A stretch of 64,000 nt of DNA from Gammaproteobacteria bacterium (lineage in GTDB: Bacteria; Pseudomonadota; Gammaproteobacteria; Pseudomonadales; Azotimanducaceae): contig JAPPDJ010000172.1 of NCBI GenBank assembly GCA_028824555.1, positions 1 through 64,000 of the forward strand, given 5' to 3'. The notes beneath the pieces were generated by a model, which was given only the letters and a program-made list of their open reading frames with translations, searched no databases and had not been told where the DNA came from. The translations under genes and the position numbers were made by a program. Position 1 is the first letter of the stretch; every line of letters starts with the position of its first letter. Of this stretch, positions 19,257 through 29,185 are shown piece after piece.

Positions 19257-19330
19257 GAGGACGCTCTTTCGTTTTCCGGCCGGGCAACCGTGCCAACGCA
19301 ACCCGGCGAGTGGTTGCCTGCCTTTGTCCG

Positions 19331-21724
19331 TCAGCGCGGCGGCTTGTCAACGATCACACCGGATTCGGCAAGTTCCGCGATGCGGCCTTGTGGGTAGCCG
19401 AGCCATTGCGATAGCACCGCTGCGTTGTCCTGGCCGAGGGTCGGGCAGGGGCGCCAGTCTTCGCTGCCGATGCCGGACATGTGGATGGGGTTGCCGGGCA
19501 TGGGGGTTGGGCCGGGCTCCAACGGGACGAAGAAGCCGCGATGTTGCACTTGGCTGTCGGCGGTCATGTCCGGGGTGGTGTTAACGGGGCCGGATGGTAC
19601 GCCGGCCGCTTGTAGCTCCCGCGCGGCGGCCTGCTTCTCCCGAGCGCTCGTCCATGCCGTGACGGCGGAGTCGATGGCGTCGTGGTGGTGGCGGCGCGCA
19701 TCCAAGTCCCAGTCGGGGTCCAATGCACCAAGCAGCGCACACAAAGCACGCCAGTCTTCGGCGTTGCGGCAGCCGAGTGCGAGCCAGCTGTCCTCTCCCG
19801 CGCAGCGATAGACGCCGTGTGGCGCCATCTCGGGATGTCGATTGCCGAGGCGCGGAGCTCGGCCACCAAGCTGATGCTCGATGAGCCAAGGCCCGCATAG
19901 CGCCACGCCGCCCTCGTGCAACGCAAGCTCGACGAACGCTCCCTTGCCCGTCCTTTGGCGGCGGTGCAACGCCGTCATCACGGCGGCAGCAGCATTCACG
20001 GCCGTAATGGCGTCCATGAGTGCCATGGCGGTGTTGCGCGGCTCGTCCGGGCCGTAGCCCATGACGGTGGTGAGGCCGGACATCGGCTCTACGCTGGGCC
20101 CGAACGCCACACGGTCGCGCCAAGGACCGCTCCGGCCGTAGCCTGGCGCCGTCACGCAAATGAGGCTTGGATTGGCATTCTGCAAGCGGTCGTGGTCAAG
20201 TCCGAGCGCCGGCATGGCGCGGGCGCTGAAGTTCTCGATCACCACGTCGGCCACGGCCACGAGTTCGAGGAAGGTCTCCCGGCCTGCTTCGGTCTTGAGG
20301 TCCAGAGCCAAGCTGCGCTTGTTCCGTTGCAGCTTGACGAACACGGCATTGGCATTCCACGGCTCGTCGCTCGGCTCGCCGCCGATCCAACCGCCGATGG
20401 GAGTTGCGCCACGATATTCGCGCGGACCCCGCCCCATCGGCCGCTCCACCTTCACAACTGCGGCGCCAAGGTCGGCGAGGAAACGCGTTGCCAAGGGGCC
20501 AGCCCAAACGTGGGTCAGGTCGAGGATGCGTACGCCGTTCAGGGGGCCAGGGCACAATCCGTCGCCTTGGCCCGCCTGCGGGGCGTTGCCGTGCGCGGCC
20601 CCGCCAATGCGCTGCGAAGCCTGCTGCGCGACCGCGCAGGTCGCGCTTTCGGAGCGCGTCCGGAACCCCTTGGACTTTGCCTTCGGCGACGCAAGCTGTC
20701 GCACAGGGTTCGGTTCGCCGTGCACCACCCAGCCAGGCCGTGGCGAAAGCACCTCCCGCTCTCCGTCAGTGACCCGTTGCCACACATCGCGCTCGCGCAA
20801 GTGCTCGGCCCTTAACACCTCCTCGAAATCCAGCACCACGCCAAGGGGAAAGCGATACTCGCCAGCTCGCCGAAGCATCTCCTCCCGCGTCAGCGGCAAC
20901 ACGGCGCGGGCGATGATGGCGTGCAGCGCATCGCGGTTTTCCATCCTGAGGTCGTTGCTCGTGAAGCGCTCGTCGAGCACCAGCTCCGGCATCCCGAGCC
21001 CCGTGGCGAAGGCGTCCCAGAAGCCGGGCACGATGTTGATGTACATCCAGCCGTCGGCGCAGCGGAACATGTTGGTGGGCGGGACCGACCAGAAGTCGTT
21101 GCCGTGACGCGACCGGATGCGCCCCGCGCAGTGCCACATCACGGTGGTGAACTGACTGAGCGCCATCACCGTCTCCAGCATGCCGACGTCGATGGTGTTG
21201 CGCTGGCCGGCGAGACGACAGGCGTTCGCCGCCGTGAAGGCGAGCCCGCCACTTTGGAACTCGACGTAATGACCCGGCAACGACAGCGGCGCCCGCTCGG
21301 GATCGCCCATCAGATTGGTGTAGCCGCCCATCGCCAGAAGCGTGTGCGGTGTGGCGCGCCAGTTGCGTTTGGGTCCGGTGCAGCCAAAGGGCGTGATCGC
21401 CAGCTTCACCGGCGTATCCCAGTCGTCGAAACCGAGCGCCGTCACCGCGTCGGCAGTTTCGCCCTCCACCACAACGATGTCCGCCTGGGCCGCAAGCTCC
21501 CGGAGCCGCAAGCGGCCGTCATCTCCGCCTCGCCCCGATTCCCGACGCTTCTCGGCGTGCAGAAAGAGGTCAAGCGCCGCAGAACTCGTCCAGGCCGGCA
21601 CCGCGTCGCCGTCTTCAACGCGCACCACATCACACCCCGCCTGCGTAAACAGCCGACCGCAGAACCCCGCCGCATAGCCGCCAATCTCGAGAACCCGATC
21701 CAAAGCTCCCCCACGAGCCACCAA
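19331..21724 (-). CDS. CaiB/BaiF (class III) CoA-transferase, tandem two-domain
   Basis: 797 aa; second half LNGVRILDLTHVWAGPLATRFLADLGAAVVKVERPMGRGPREYRG; first half LEIGGYAAGFCGRLFTQAGCDVVRVEDGD. Non-ATG start likely. Confidence 0.88.
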   Translation of the reverse strand: MVARGGALDRVLEIGGYAAGFCGRLFTQAGCDVVRVEDGDAVPAWTSSAALDLFLHAEKRRESGRGGDDGRLRLRELAAQADIVVVEGETADAVTALGFDDWDTPVKLAITPFGCTGPKRNWRATPHTLLAMGGYTNLMGDPERAPLSLPGHYVEFQSGGLAFTAANACRLAGQRNTIDVGMLETVMALSQFTTVMWHCAGRIRSRHGNDFWSVPPTNMFRCADGWMYINIVPGFWDAFATGLGMPELVLDERFTSNDLRMENRDALHAIIARAVLPLTREEMLRRAGEYRFPLGVVLDFEEVLRAEHLRERDVWQRVTDGEREVLSPRPGWVVHGEPNPVRQLASPKAKSKGFRTRSESATCAVAQQASQRIGGAAHGNAPQAGQGDGLCPGPLNGVRILDLTHVWAGPLATRFLADLGAAVVKVERPMGRGPREYRGATPIGGWIGGEPSDEPWNANAVFVKLQRNKRSLALDLKTEAGRETFLELVAVADVVIENFSARAMPALGLDHDRLQNANPSLICVTAPGYGRSGPWRDRVAFGPSVEPMSGLTTVMGYGPDEPRNTAMALMDAITAVNAAAAVMTALHRRQRTGKGAFVELALHEGGVALCGPWLIEHQLGGRAPRLGNRHPEMAPHGVYRCAGEDSWLALGCRNAEDWRALCALLGALDPDWDLDARRHHHDAIDSAVTAWTSAREKQAAARELQAAGVPSGPVNTTPDMTADSQVQHRGFFVPLEPGPTPMPGNPIHMSGIGSEDWRPCPTLGQDNAAVLSQWLGYPQGRIAELAESGVIVDKPPR

Positions 21725-21958
21725 ATCAAGCGCGGCATCATACGTCGCCTAGTGTCGCGTCCCGAAAATACGTCACCCTTCCCGCTGGGTGCTGGCTGGC
21801 GCACCGATGCCGAGAAAAAGGAGGATGTGCCGCCCAGACTCTCCCCCCGAAAGGTCGGCCGGGACGAGGATTGGGCATCCCGAAGTACGTCGAACTTATG
21901 GGACGGCGTTATGGCAGGGCAAGCCTGACGTGCCATACCGAGGCGGCGGCGCGCAGAC

Positions 21959-22819
21959 CTATGCGCGCAACCAGTCCGGGTCAGCCGACGCCAAGAGTGG
22001 GGGCGGGCGGGGGCTTGTGGGGATGGTGGGGTAGCCGACGTCGATCAGGTAGAGGCCTTGGGCCGGTGCGGTGGGTGGGGCGCGGCGGCGGTCTCGGCCG
22101 GCCAAGAGCTCGGCGGGCGCTTCCTGTGGGAGGGCGCTGCGGCCGACGGCGAGCAACGTGCCGGCGATGTTGCGCACCATGCGCAGCAGGAAGGCGTTGG
22201 CCTGGATGTCGATGGCGACAAAGCTGCCGACGCGGCGCACGCGCAGATGGTGGATGCAGCGCCAGGGCGAGCGCGACTGACAGGCGGCGGCGCGGAAGGC
22301 GGAAAAGTCGTGCTCGCCGATCAGTGGCAGGGCTGCCTGCTGCATGGCGGTTTCGTCGAGCGACTGTTGCACCCAGGTGCAGAGGCCGCGGCCGATGACC
22401 GGGCGCGCCCGGCCGTCTTGGATGACATAGACGTAGCGTCTCCATAGGGCGTCAAAGCGGGCGCTGAAGCCCGCCGGCAACGTGCGGCACCAGACAACGC
22501 CCAAGCCGTCGGGGGTCTCCCTGGTGACGCCCATGCGCCAGGCGTCCTCGGTGCGCACTGCGTTCGCGGTGAAGCTCACGACCTGTTGCGTCGCATGAAC
22601 GCCTGCGTCGGTGCGGCCGGCCGCGACGATCTTCGCTGCGCATGAGGGGTTGTTGCCGACGCGGGCGATGGCCTGCTGCAGTGCATCCTGCACCGTGGCC
22701 ACACCCGCTTGCGATTGCATCCCGTGGAAGCAGCGACCATCGTATTCAACGCCGAACACAACCGAGTTTGCGTTCGGCGGGGACTCCACCGCGGTGGCGG
22801 CATCGCCCGGCCCATTCAC
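21959..22819 (-). CDS. truA: tRNA pseudouridine synthase A
   Basis: VFGVEYDGRCFHGMQSQ..AGRTDAGVHATQQVVSF..RYVYVIQD..AFLLRMVRNIAGTLLAVG. Confidence 0.95.
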   Translation of the reverse strand: MNGPGDAATAVESPPNANSVVFGVEYDGRCFHGMQSQAGVATVQDALQQAIARVGNNPSCAAKIVAAGRTDAGVHATQQVVSFTANAVRTEDAWRMGVTRETPDGLGVVWCRTLPAGFSARFDALWRRYVYVIQDGRARPVIGRGLCTWVQQSLDETAMQQAALPLIGEHDFSAFRAAACQSRSPWRCIHHLRVRRVGSFVAIDIQANAFLLRMVRNIAGTLLAVGRSALPQEAPAELLAGRDRRRAPPTAPAQGLYLIDVGYPTIPTSPRPPPLLASADPDWLRA

Positions 22820-23805
22820 AGGCGCTGCAGCAGTTCCGCCGCGGCGGCGCGTTGCTCGGGATTGCCTTGCGCCGAGATTTCCTTCAGCACCTCGTTGGCG
22901 CTGTCGACGTCGCCGATGTCGATGTATGCGCGTGCCAGTTCCAGCTTCACGGCCACGGGATCGCCTTCTACGGTCTCAATGGCGGCATCGAGGTCGTCAG
23001 GCGTCGACGTTGCCGGCGTCGTGGGGCTCGAGGCGACGGCCGCAGGCGCGGCCACGGTTCGCACGCGACTTGCCAGCCGATCCATCGGGGATGTGAGGGG
23101 TTCTGACGGCACTGCGGGTACCGGACGTCGCTGCCAGCGTCGCCAGCCGGCACTGCCTCCGACCCCAAGCAGAAGGCCGAGCAGGAGGGCAACGGCAGGC
23201 AGCAAAACGGGCGCCCGGGCAGGGCGACCGGCGGCCGCTTGCGCTAGCTGAGGACGAGAGGGCTCCGCCACGTCCGACCTCTCTTGCGCCCTGAGCGAGG
23301 TGTTCTCTTCAAGAAGGCGGTCGCGCTCACTCGTCACGCGAGCATGTGCCTCGACACCACGTGCAACTTCCGCTCGCAGTTCATCGATCTCGGCCGTCAA
23401 GCGCTCAATGGTCGCGGCCGCGCCGGCGTCAGGGAGCGGCATGGCGGCCGCGTCTTCCGTAGGGGCCCGGGTCGGGGGCGCGACTGCGGCGGGAACCGGC
23501 GGCGCAGGGCGGTCTCGTTCCGCTTCCACCGGCGCATCCACCCAAGGCAATGCCAGTCGCGCGCCGGCTCGTAGCTGGCTTGGGTCCCCGTCGGTGAAGG
23601 CGCTTGGATTGGCGCGGACAATCGCGAACATCGTTTCCTCGATCGACACATCGTCGCGGCGCACCTGGGCGGCGATGCTCCAAAGCGTGTCCGTGCCGCC
23701 GACCACGATATGGCTGACAGGCTCACCCGAGCCGTCTTTGGCACCGAACGCGGATGAAGCAAGCAGCATCACCAGAGCACAGACCGCACACGACTGTCGT
23801 GCCAT
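22816..23805 (-). CDS. fimV: FimV-like LysM-domain protein
   Basis: Signal peptide; DTLWSIAAQVRRDDVSIEETMFAIVRANPSAF; C-terminal LDAAIETVEGDPVAVKLELARAYIDIGDVDSANEVLKEI; placed between asd and truA; ATGA overlap with truA. Confidence 0.8.
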   Translation of the reverse strand: MARQSCAVCALVMLLASSAFGAKDGSGEPVSHIVVGGTDTLWSIAAQVRRDDVSIEETMFAIVRANPSAFTDGDPSQLRAGARLALPWVDAPVEAERDRPAPPVPAAVAPPTRAPTEDAAAMPLPDAGAAATIERLTAEIDELRAEVARGVEAHARVTSERDRLLEENTSLRAQERSDVAEPSRPQLAQAAAGRPARAPVLLPAVALLLGLLLGVGGSAGWRRWQRRPVPAVPSEPLTSPMDRLASRVRTVAAPAAVASSPTTPATSTPDDLDAAIETVEGDPVAVKLELARAYIDIGDVDSANEVLKEISAQGNPEQRAAAAELLQRL

Positions 23806-23897
23806 GACGCGCCCAAGGAACCTTGGGCGACGGGCGCTGGAGGGTAGGTGCCCCCTCCCAGGCAGGCTTGGTCGAGCGTGCCGCCTCAGGCAGGCCA

Positions 23898-24914
23898 TCA
23901 GAGCAGCTCTTGCAGCCGTTCGGCGATTTGGACGCTGTTGAGTGCGGCGCCCTTGCGCACGTTGTCCGACACCACCCACATGTTCAGGCCGCGCTCGTGG
24001 CTCAAGTCTTGGCGAATGCGACCCACGAAGACGGGGTCTTCACCGGCGGCATGGTCCACAGGATTGGGGCAGGCGGCGTCCATGTCGTCCACTACCACGA
24101 CGCCCTCCGCCGCATGCAACAGATCGCGGGCGTCGGCTGGCGAGATGGGGTCGCGGGTTTCGATGTGCACCGCCTCACAATGACCGTAGAACACCGGCAC
24201 GCGCACGCAGGTGGGGTTCACCTTGAGGTCATCGTCCTCGAAGATCTTCCGGGTCTCCTGCACCATCTTCATTTCCTCGACGGTGAAGCCGTTGTCCAGC
24301 GTGTCCCAGGCGTTCGCCACCGCGTTGAAGGCGATCTGCACCGGATGGGCAGTGAACTCCTCTACCGGCTTGCCGTTCAGGAGATTGGCGGTTTGTCCCG
24401 CAAGCTCTTGGATGCCGGTTGTACCGGCACCAGACACCGCTTGGTAGGTAGCCACATTCACCCGTTCGATGCCGACGGCGTCGTAGATGGGTTTCAGCGC
24501 CACGGTCATCTGAATCGTCGAGCAATTCGGATTGGCGATGATGTTGGTGCCGAGGCCGTCAACGATGCGGTGCGGATTCACTTCCGGCACCACCAGCGGA
24601 ATGCCTTCCTCCATGCGGAACTTGGAGGTGTTGTCGATCACGATGGCGCCGGCGTCGGCCGCGCGTGGGGCATGATCGGCGGAGATGCCGCCGCCAGCGG
24701 AGAAGAACGCCACCTGGATGCCATCGAAGTCGAAGTCGTCGAGCACCTGCACGGAAACCGACTTGCCGTGGAACTGCAAGCGCTTGCCGGCAGACCGTTC
24801 CGACGCCAGCAAGTGGAGTTCGGCCACCGGGAACTCCCGCGCTTCGAGGATCTCGCGCATCGCCTCGCCCACGGCGCCGGTGGCGCCGGCGATGGCGACG
24901 TTCATTGCTTCCAT
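23898..24914 (-). CDS. asd: Aspartate-semialdehyde dehydrogenase
   Basis: MNVAIAGATGAVGEAMREIL..NPNCSTIQMTVALKPI. Confidence 0.95.
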   Translation of the reverse strand: MEAMNVAIAGATGAVGEAMREILEAREFPVAELHLLASERSAGKRLQFHGKSVSVQVLDDFDFDGIQVAFFSAGGGISADHAPRAADAGAIVIDNTSKFRMEEGIPLVVPEVNPHRIVDGLGTNIIANPNCSTIQMTVALKPIYDAVGIERVNVATYQAVSGAGTTGIQELAGQTANLLNGKPVEEFTAHPVQIAFNAVANAWDTLDNGFTVEEMKMVQETRKIFEDDDLKVNPTCVRVPVFYGHCEAVHIETRDPISPADARDLLHAAEGVVVVDDMDAACPNPVDHAAGEDPVFVGRIRQDLSHERGLNMWVVSDNVRKGAALNSVQIAERLQELL

Positions 24915-26005
24915 CAGGACGTCTCCGCCAGGTCGAGGGCGGCGATCACCGCATCTGCCATTTCGTCGGTTCCCACACGCCGCAGGCTGCTGTCGTCTGC
25001 TCCCGCCGGCAGGATGTCCGCCGTGCGCAGCCCGCTCGCCAGCACCGTCTGCACGGCACCTTCAAGGCGCTCCGCCGCCGGTGCTTCCTCCAGGCTGTAG
25101 CGCAGCATCATCGCTGCCGAGAGGATGGTGGCCAGCGGATTCGCGACGTTTTGCCCGGCGATGTCGGGCGCGCTGCCGTGCACCGGCTCAAACATTCCCT
25201 GGCCGTCCGCGTTCAGCGAGGCCGAAGGCAGCATGCCGAGCGAGCCGGTGAGCATCGCCGCCACGTCCGAGAGGATGTCGCCGAACATGTTGCCGGTGAC
25301 CACCACGTCGAACTGCTTCGGCGCCCGCACGAGCTGCATGGCGGCGTTGTCCACGTAGAGGTGGCTGAGCTCAACATCGGCATAGTCGGCGTGAACCTCC
25401 GTCACTACCTCGCGCCAAAGCTGCGTCACTTCCAGCACGTTGGCCTTGTCCACCGAGCACAGCCGGCCGCCGCGCTTCTGCGCGAGTTCGAAGGCGACAC
25501 GGGCGATGCGGGCGATCTCACGCTCCTCATAGACATAGGTGTTGAAGCCCCGCCGACCGCCGTTGCCGACTTCCACCCCCCTTGGTTCGCCGAAGTAGAT
25601 GCCGCCGGTGAGCTCGCGGACGATGAGGATGTCGAGGTCCGCCACCAGCTCCGCCTTCAGCGAAGATGCCCCGGCGAGCGACGCGAACAACGTCGCCGGG
25701 CGCAGGTTAGCGAAGAGGTCCAGCCCTTCTCGCATGCCGAGCAGGCCCTTCTCCGGGCGCTCCGTCATGGGCAGGTCGTCCCATTTCGGCCCGCCCACGG
25801 CACCTAGCAGCACTGCGTCCGAGTCCCGCGCCGCCGCCAGCGTGTCCGCAGGCAACGGCGTGCCGTGGCGGTCGATGGCGACGCCCCCCATGTCCGCCTC
25901 CTCAAAGGCGAGCGGCAACTGCAATGCCCGCAGCACGCGCAGCACGTGTGGCATGACTTCTGCGCCGATCCCGTCGCCCGGGATCACCAATACGCGCTTG
26001 TCCAT
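24914..26005 (-). CDS. leuB: 3-isopropylmalate dehydrogenase
   Basis: [73 protein letters not shown]. Confidence 0.96.
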   Translation of the reverse strand: MDKRVLVIPGDGIGAEVMPHVLRVLRALQLPLAFEEADMGGVAIDRHGTPLPADTLAAARDSDAVLLGAVGGPKWDDLPMTERPEKGLLGMREGLDLFANLRPATLFASLAGASSLKAELVADLDILIVRELTGGIYFGEPRGVEVGNGGRRGFNTYVYEEREIARIARVAFELAQKRGGRLCSVDKANVLEVTQLWREVVTEVHADYADVELSHLYVDNAAMQLVRAPKQFDVVVTGNMFGDILSDVAAMLTGSLGMLPSASLNADGQGMFEPVHGSAPDIAGQNVANPLATILSAAMMLRYSLEEAPAAERLEGAVQTVLASGLRTADILPAGADDSSLRRVGTDEMADAVIAALDLAETS

Positions 26006-26187
26006 TCGTCAGGGCTCCAAAGGGAAGGTTGCGCCAAAAGGCGCGGCATCAATCAGCATTTTACGGCGCAAGGCAGACACGACCAAAGCGGGGCCCTTGG
26101 AGCCACCCGCTGAGGATGCTGGGTCGCTGACGCCGGGGAACAGGGGTAGCGTTCCCCGCCACGCACAGGGTCCGGCTCGCGGGGAGA

Positions 26188-26285
26188 GGGCTGGTTGCAT
26201 GTTCGGGCCCTTGGTTGCTTCGCCTTCGCGGGAGGAGCGTGATGGGTCCTCGCTCGGATACGCTTGCACACGGCGCCTTCCGGCT
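26188..26285. repeat. Dispersed repeat family C, copy 2 (leuD-leuB spacer)
   Basis: gggctggttgc..ttcgccttcgcgggaggagcgtgatgggtcctcgctcgga..cttgcacacggcgccttccgg; compare 9984-10081. Confidence 0.6.
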
Positions 26286-26305
26286 GGTGCGTTGGTGCAG
26301 ACTCG

Positions 26306-26345
26306 TATTTCCGAGGAAAATATATATAAATACAAAGAGTTATGG
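26306..26345. promoter_or_regulatory. AT-rich tract (possible internal promoter region upstream of leuB)
   Basis: tatttccgaggaaaatatatataaatacaaagagttat; strongly AT-rich against the local GC-rich background. Confidence 0.35.
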
Positions 26346-26349
26346 TGGT

Positions 26350-26994
26350 CTAATCAGGTCCCGCGAACACCCAAGGCATCCGTTGTCGGTGTGTTTCCTC
26401 GAAGGCGCGGATGGCGTCGGCGTAGCGCAGTGTCTGGGCAATCTCGTCGAGACCTTCCGCCAAAAGACGCTTGCGCTCGGGCTCGATGTCGAAGGGCGCC
26501 GCGAAGCCGTCGCCGGCGATCGTCTGATTCGGCAAGTCCACCGTGAGCGAGAACCCCGGCACCGTTTGCGCCCGTTCGATCAACTGGCCCACCACCTCGT
26601 CCGGGAGCGTCACCAAGAGCAGGCCGTTCTGCAGGGAGTTGCCGGAGAAGATGTCCGCGAAGCTCGGCGCGATGATGCAGCGGAAGCCGTATTCGAGCAG
26701 CGCCCACACGGCGTGCTCGCGGCTGGAACCGCAGCCGAAGTTGGTGCGCGTCACCAGTACGCTGGCGCCTTGGTAACGCGGCTCGTTGAGGACGAAATCG
26801 CGGTTGATCTCGCGCTCGTTGGCCGTCTTGGTCATGTCGCCTTCGTCGCGAAAGCGCCAGGCGTCGAAGAGGTTGTCGCCAAAGCCGGTGCGGCGGATCG
26901 ACTTCAGGAACTGCTTCGGAATGATCTGGTCGGTGTCGACGTTGGCGCGGTCGAGGGGCGCCACCAGTCCCATGTGGGTATCGAAGGCCTGCAT
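26350..26994 (-). CDS. leuD: 3-isopropylmalate dehydratase small subunit
   Basis: LDRANVDTDQIIPKQFLKSI..TNFGCGSSREHAVWAL. Confidence 0.95.
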   Translation of the reverse strand: MQAFDTHMGLVAPLDRANVDTDQIIPKQFLKSIRRTGFGDNLFDAWRFRDEGDMTKTANEREINRDFVLNEPRYQGASVLVTRTNFGCGSSREHAVWALLEYGFRCIIAPSFADIFSGNSLQNGLLLVTLPDEVVGQLIERAQTVPGFSLTVDLPNQTIAGDGFAAPFDIEPERKRLLAEGLDEIAQTLRYADAIRAFEETHRQRMPWVFAGPD

Positions 26995-28427
26995 CAAAGA
27001 TACTCCCGCACATCGGCGAAGCGGCCGTTCACCGCCGCTGCGGCGGCCATGGCTGGACTCACGAGATGCGTGCGTCCGAGGTGCCCCTGCCGGCCTTCGA
27101 AGTTGCGGTTGGAGGTGGAAGCGCAACGCTCGCCGGGGTAGAGCCGGTCGTCGTTCATGGCGAGGCACATCGAGCAGCCGGCGTCGCGCCACTCAAAGCC
27201 GGCTTCGCGGAACACGGCATCGAGCCCTTCCGCCTCCGCCTGTCGCTTGACGAGCCCGGAGCCCGGGACCACCAGGGCCTCGCGGATCGACGACGCAACC
27301 CTTCGCCCTTTCGCGACGTCTGCGGCGGCTCGCAAGTCCTCGATGCGGGCGTTGGTGCAAGAGCCGATGAAGACGCGGTCCAGCGCAACATCGCGGATGG
27401 GCGTGCCAGGGGCGAGGTCCATGTATGCGAGGGCGCGCTCGCACAGTTCCCGGCGGGCAGGTTCGTCGAAGGCCTCCGGCGAAGGCACCGCCTCGTCGAT
27501 GCCGAGCACGAGCTCCGGCGATGTACCCCACGACACTTGCGGCGAGAGTGAGGACGCGTCCAGATCGGCTGCGCGGTCGAACTCGGCGTCGGGATCGGAC
27601 ACAAGGCCGCGCCAGTGCGCCTCTGCCTGTTCGAGCATTTCGCCGGACGGCGCGAATGGCCGGCCGCGCAGGTATTCGATGGTGGTGTCATCCACCGCCA
27701 CCATTCCCGCCCGACCTCCTGCCTCGATGGACATGTTGCACAGCGTCATGCGCGCTTCCATCGACAGCGCCCGCACCGCGCTACCGCCAAACTCGATGGT
27801 GTGTCCGGTGGCGCCGGCGGTGCCGATTTGGCGGATGATGGCGAGGATCAGGTCCTTGCTGGTCACTCCGCGCGCGAGCTGTCCCGTTGCCGTTACCCGC
27901 ATGTTGCCGGCCTTGCGCTGGGCGAGACATTGCGTCGCCAGCACGTGCTCTACATCCGACGTGCCGATCCCTTGCGCGAGCGCGGCGAAGGCGCCGTGGG
28001 TGGACGTGTGCGAGTCGCCGCAGACGATGGTCATGCCCGGTAGCGTCGCGCCTTGTTCTGGTCCCACCACGTGCACGATGCCTTGGCGGGGGTCCGTCAT
28101 CTCAAACTGGCGAATGCCAAAGCGACGGCAGTTGTCGTCCAGCGCAATCACCTGCGTGCGCGCGATCTCGTCCTCAATGCCGCCGATGCCGGCGGCGCGG
28201 TTCGTGGTGGGCAGGTTGTGATCGGGGGTTGCGAGATTGGCGTCAAGCCGCCACGGCTGGCGCCCGGCAAGCTCCAGTCCCTCGAACGCCTGGGGCGAGG
28301 TGACCTCGTGCAAGAGATGCCGGTCGATGTAGAGCAGCGTCATGCCATCGTCACGCTCGGCAACGGCATGGGCATCCCAAATCTTGTCGTAGAGAGTCTT
28401 TCCGGCCACGCCACTCGCGCCCCGCAT
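26994..28427 (-). CDS. leuC: 3-isopropylmalate dehydratase large subunit
   Basis: [60 protein letters not shown]. Confidence 0.96.
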   Translation of the reverse strand: MRGASGVAGKTLYDKIWDAHAVAERDDGMTLLYIDRHLLHEVTSPQAFEGLELAGRQPWRLDANLATPDHNLPTTNRAAGIGGIEDEIARTQVIALDDNCRRFGIRQFEMTDPRQGIVHVVGPEQGATLPGMTIVCGDSHTSTHGAFAALAQGIGTSDVEHVLATQCLAQRKAGNMRVTATGQLARGVTSKDLILAIIRQIGTAGATGHTIEFGGSAVRALSMEARMTLCNMSIEAGGRAGMVAVDDTTIEYLRGRPFAPSGEMLEQAEAHWRGLVSDPDAEFDRAADLDASSLSPQVSWGTSPELVLGIDEAVPSPEAFDEPARRELCERALAYMDLAPGTPIRDVALDRVFIGSCTNARIEDLRAAADVAKGRRVASSIREALVVPGSGLVKRQAEAEGLDAVFREAGFEWRDAGCSMCLAMNDDRLYPGERCASTSNRNFEGRQGHLGRTHLVSPAMAAAAAVNGRFADVREYL

Positions 28428-28551
28428 CGTCAGGTTGGCAATGCTAGCCGGGATCGTTCATGAATGCGCGTAGCGAGCCTCGGGGCGGGGGGTCCCCGGC
28501 CGTGCATCGCTCCCTACGGTATGGTCATGGGACAACGTGCCCGAGGTTCAC

Positions 28552-29055
28552 ATGCCCAAGGTCGACCTATCCCGCGTGCCGAGAAGCAAGGGGACCATCT
28601 ATCCGCCGGAGTTCAATGCCCCCAGTTCGGAACGCATGCGGCAGTGGCTCGGCGACGCTGGCGGACTAAGCGACTTCGGGGTCAATCTCGTGCACCTGCC
28701 ACCCGGGAACTGGTCAAGCCAGCGCCATTGGCACTCCCATGAGGACGAGTTCGTGTATGTCTTGCAGGGCGAGCTAACGCTGGTTGAGGACGACGGCGAG
28801 ACCGTGCTCTACGCCGGCGATTGCGCGGCGTTTCCCAAGGGCACTGGCGATGGTCATCACATGATCAACAAAACCGACGCCGCAGCCAGCTACCTGGAAA
28901 TCGGCTCGCGGCAACCTGAAGACCTTACGACGTGCTCCGATGTCGACATGATGAGTGCCAACTCCGACGGTCGATTCGTTCACAAAGATGGCACTCCGTA
29001 TCCCGGACAAGAAAGGCTCGTTGGCCTAACGAGGGAGTCATTCATCCGCCTATGA
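28552..29055 (+). CDS. Cupin domain protein
   Basis: LPPGNWSSQRHWHSHEDEFVYVLQGELTLVEDDGETVLYAGDCAAFPKG. Confidence 0.85.
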   Translation: MPKVDLSRVPRSKGTIYPPEFNAPSSERMRQWLGDAGGLSDFGVNLVHLPPGNWSSQRHWHSHEDEFVYVLQGELTLVEDDGETVLYAGDCAAFPKGTGDGHHMINKTDAAASYLEIGSRQPEDLTTCSDVDMMSANSDGRFVHKDGTPYPGQERLVGLTRESFIRL

Positions 29056-29081
29056 AGTCTGGTCGACGCCGCACAAGTGAA

Positions 29082-29155
29082 GCCCTTACGGGCGCGTCGG
29101 CAGTTCGCTGCTGGCCTTCGTGCTCGCATTCGCTCGCAGCTACGGCTAGGAGCCA
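29082..29155. repeat. Dispersed repeat family B, copy
   Basis: agcccttacgggcgcgtcggcagttcgctgctggccttcgtgctcgcattcgctcgcagc. Confidence 0.55.
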
Positions 29156-29185
29156 GCGCCGTTTCCTACGGCGCAGCCTCCTAGC
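29145..29185. terminator. Nested hairpin between convergent genes (putative bidirectional terminator)
   Basis: GCTAGGAG-cca-GCGCCG-tttccta-CGGCGC-agc-CTCCTAGC; aminotransferase stop codon lies in the right arm. Confidence 0.55.

Noticed and set aside
26009-26335. 108-aa ORF in the leuD-leuB spacer
   Set aside because: No recognisable domain; composition and overlap with family C repeat suggest non-coding spacer.
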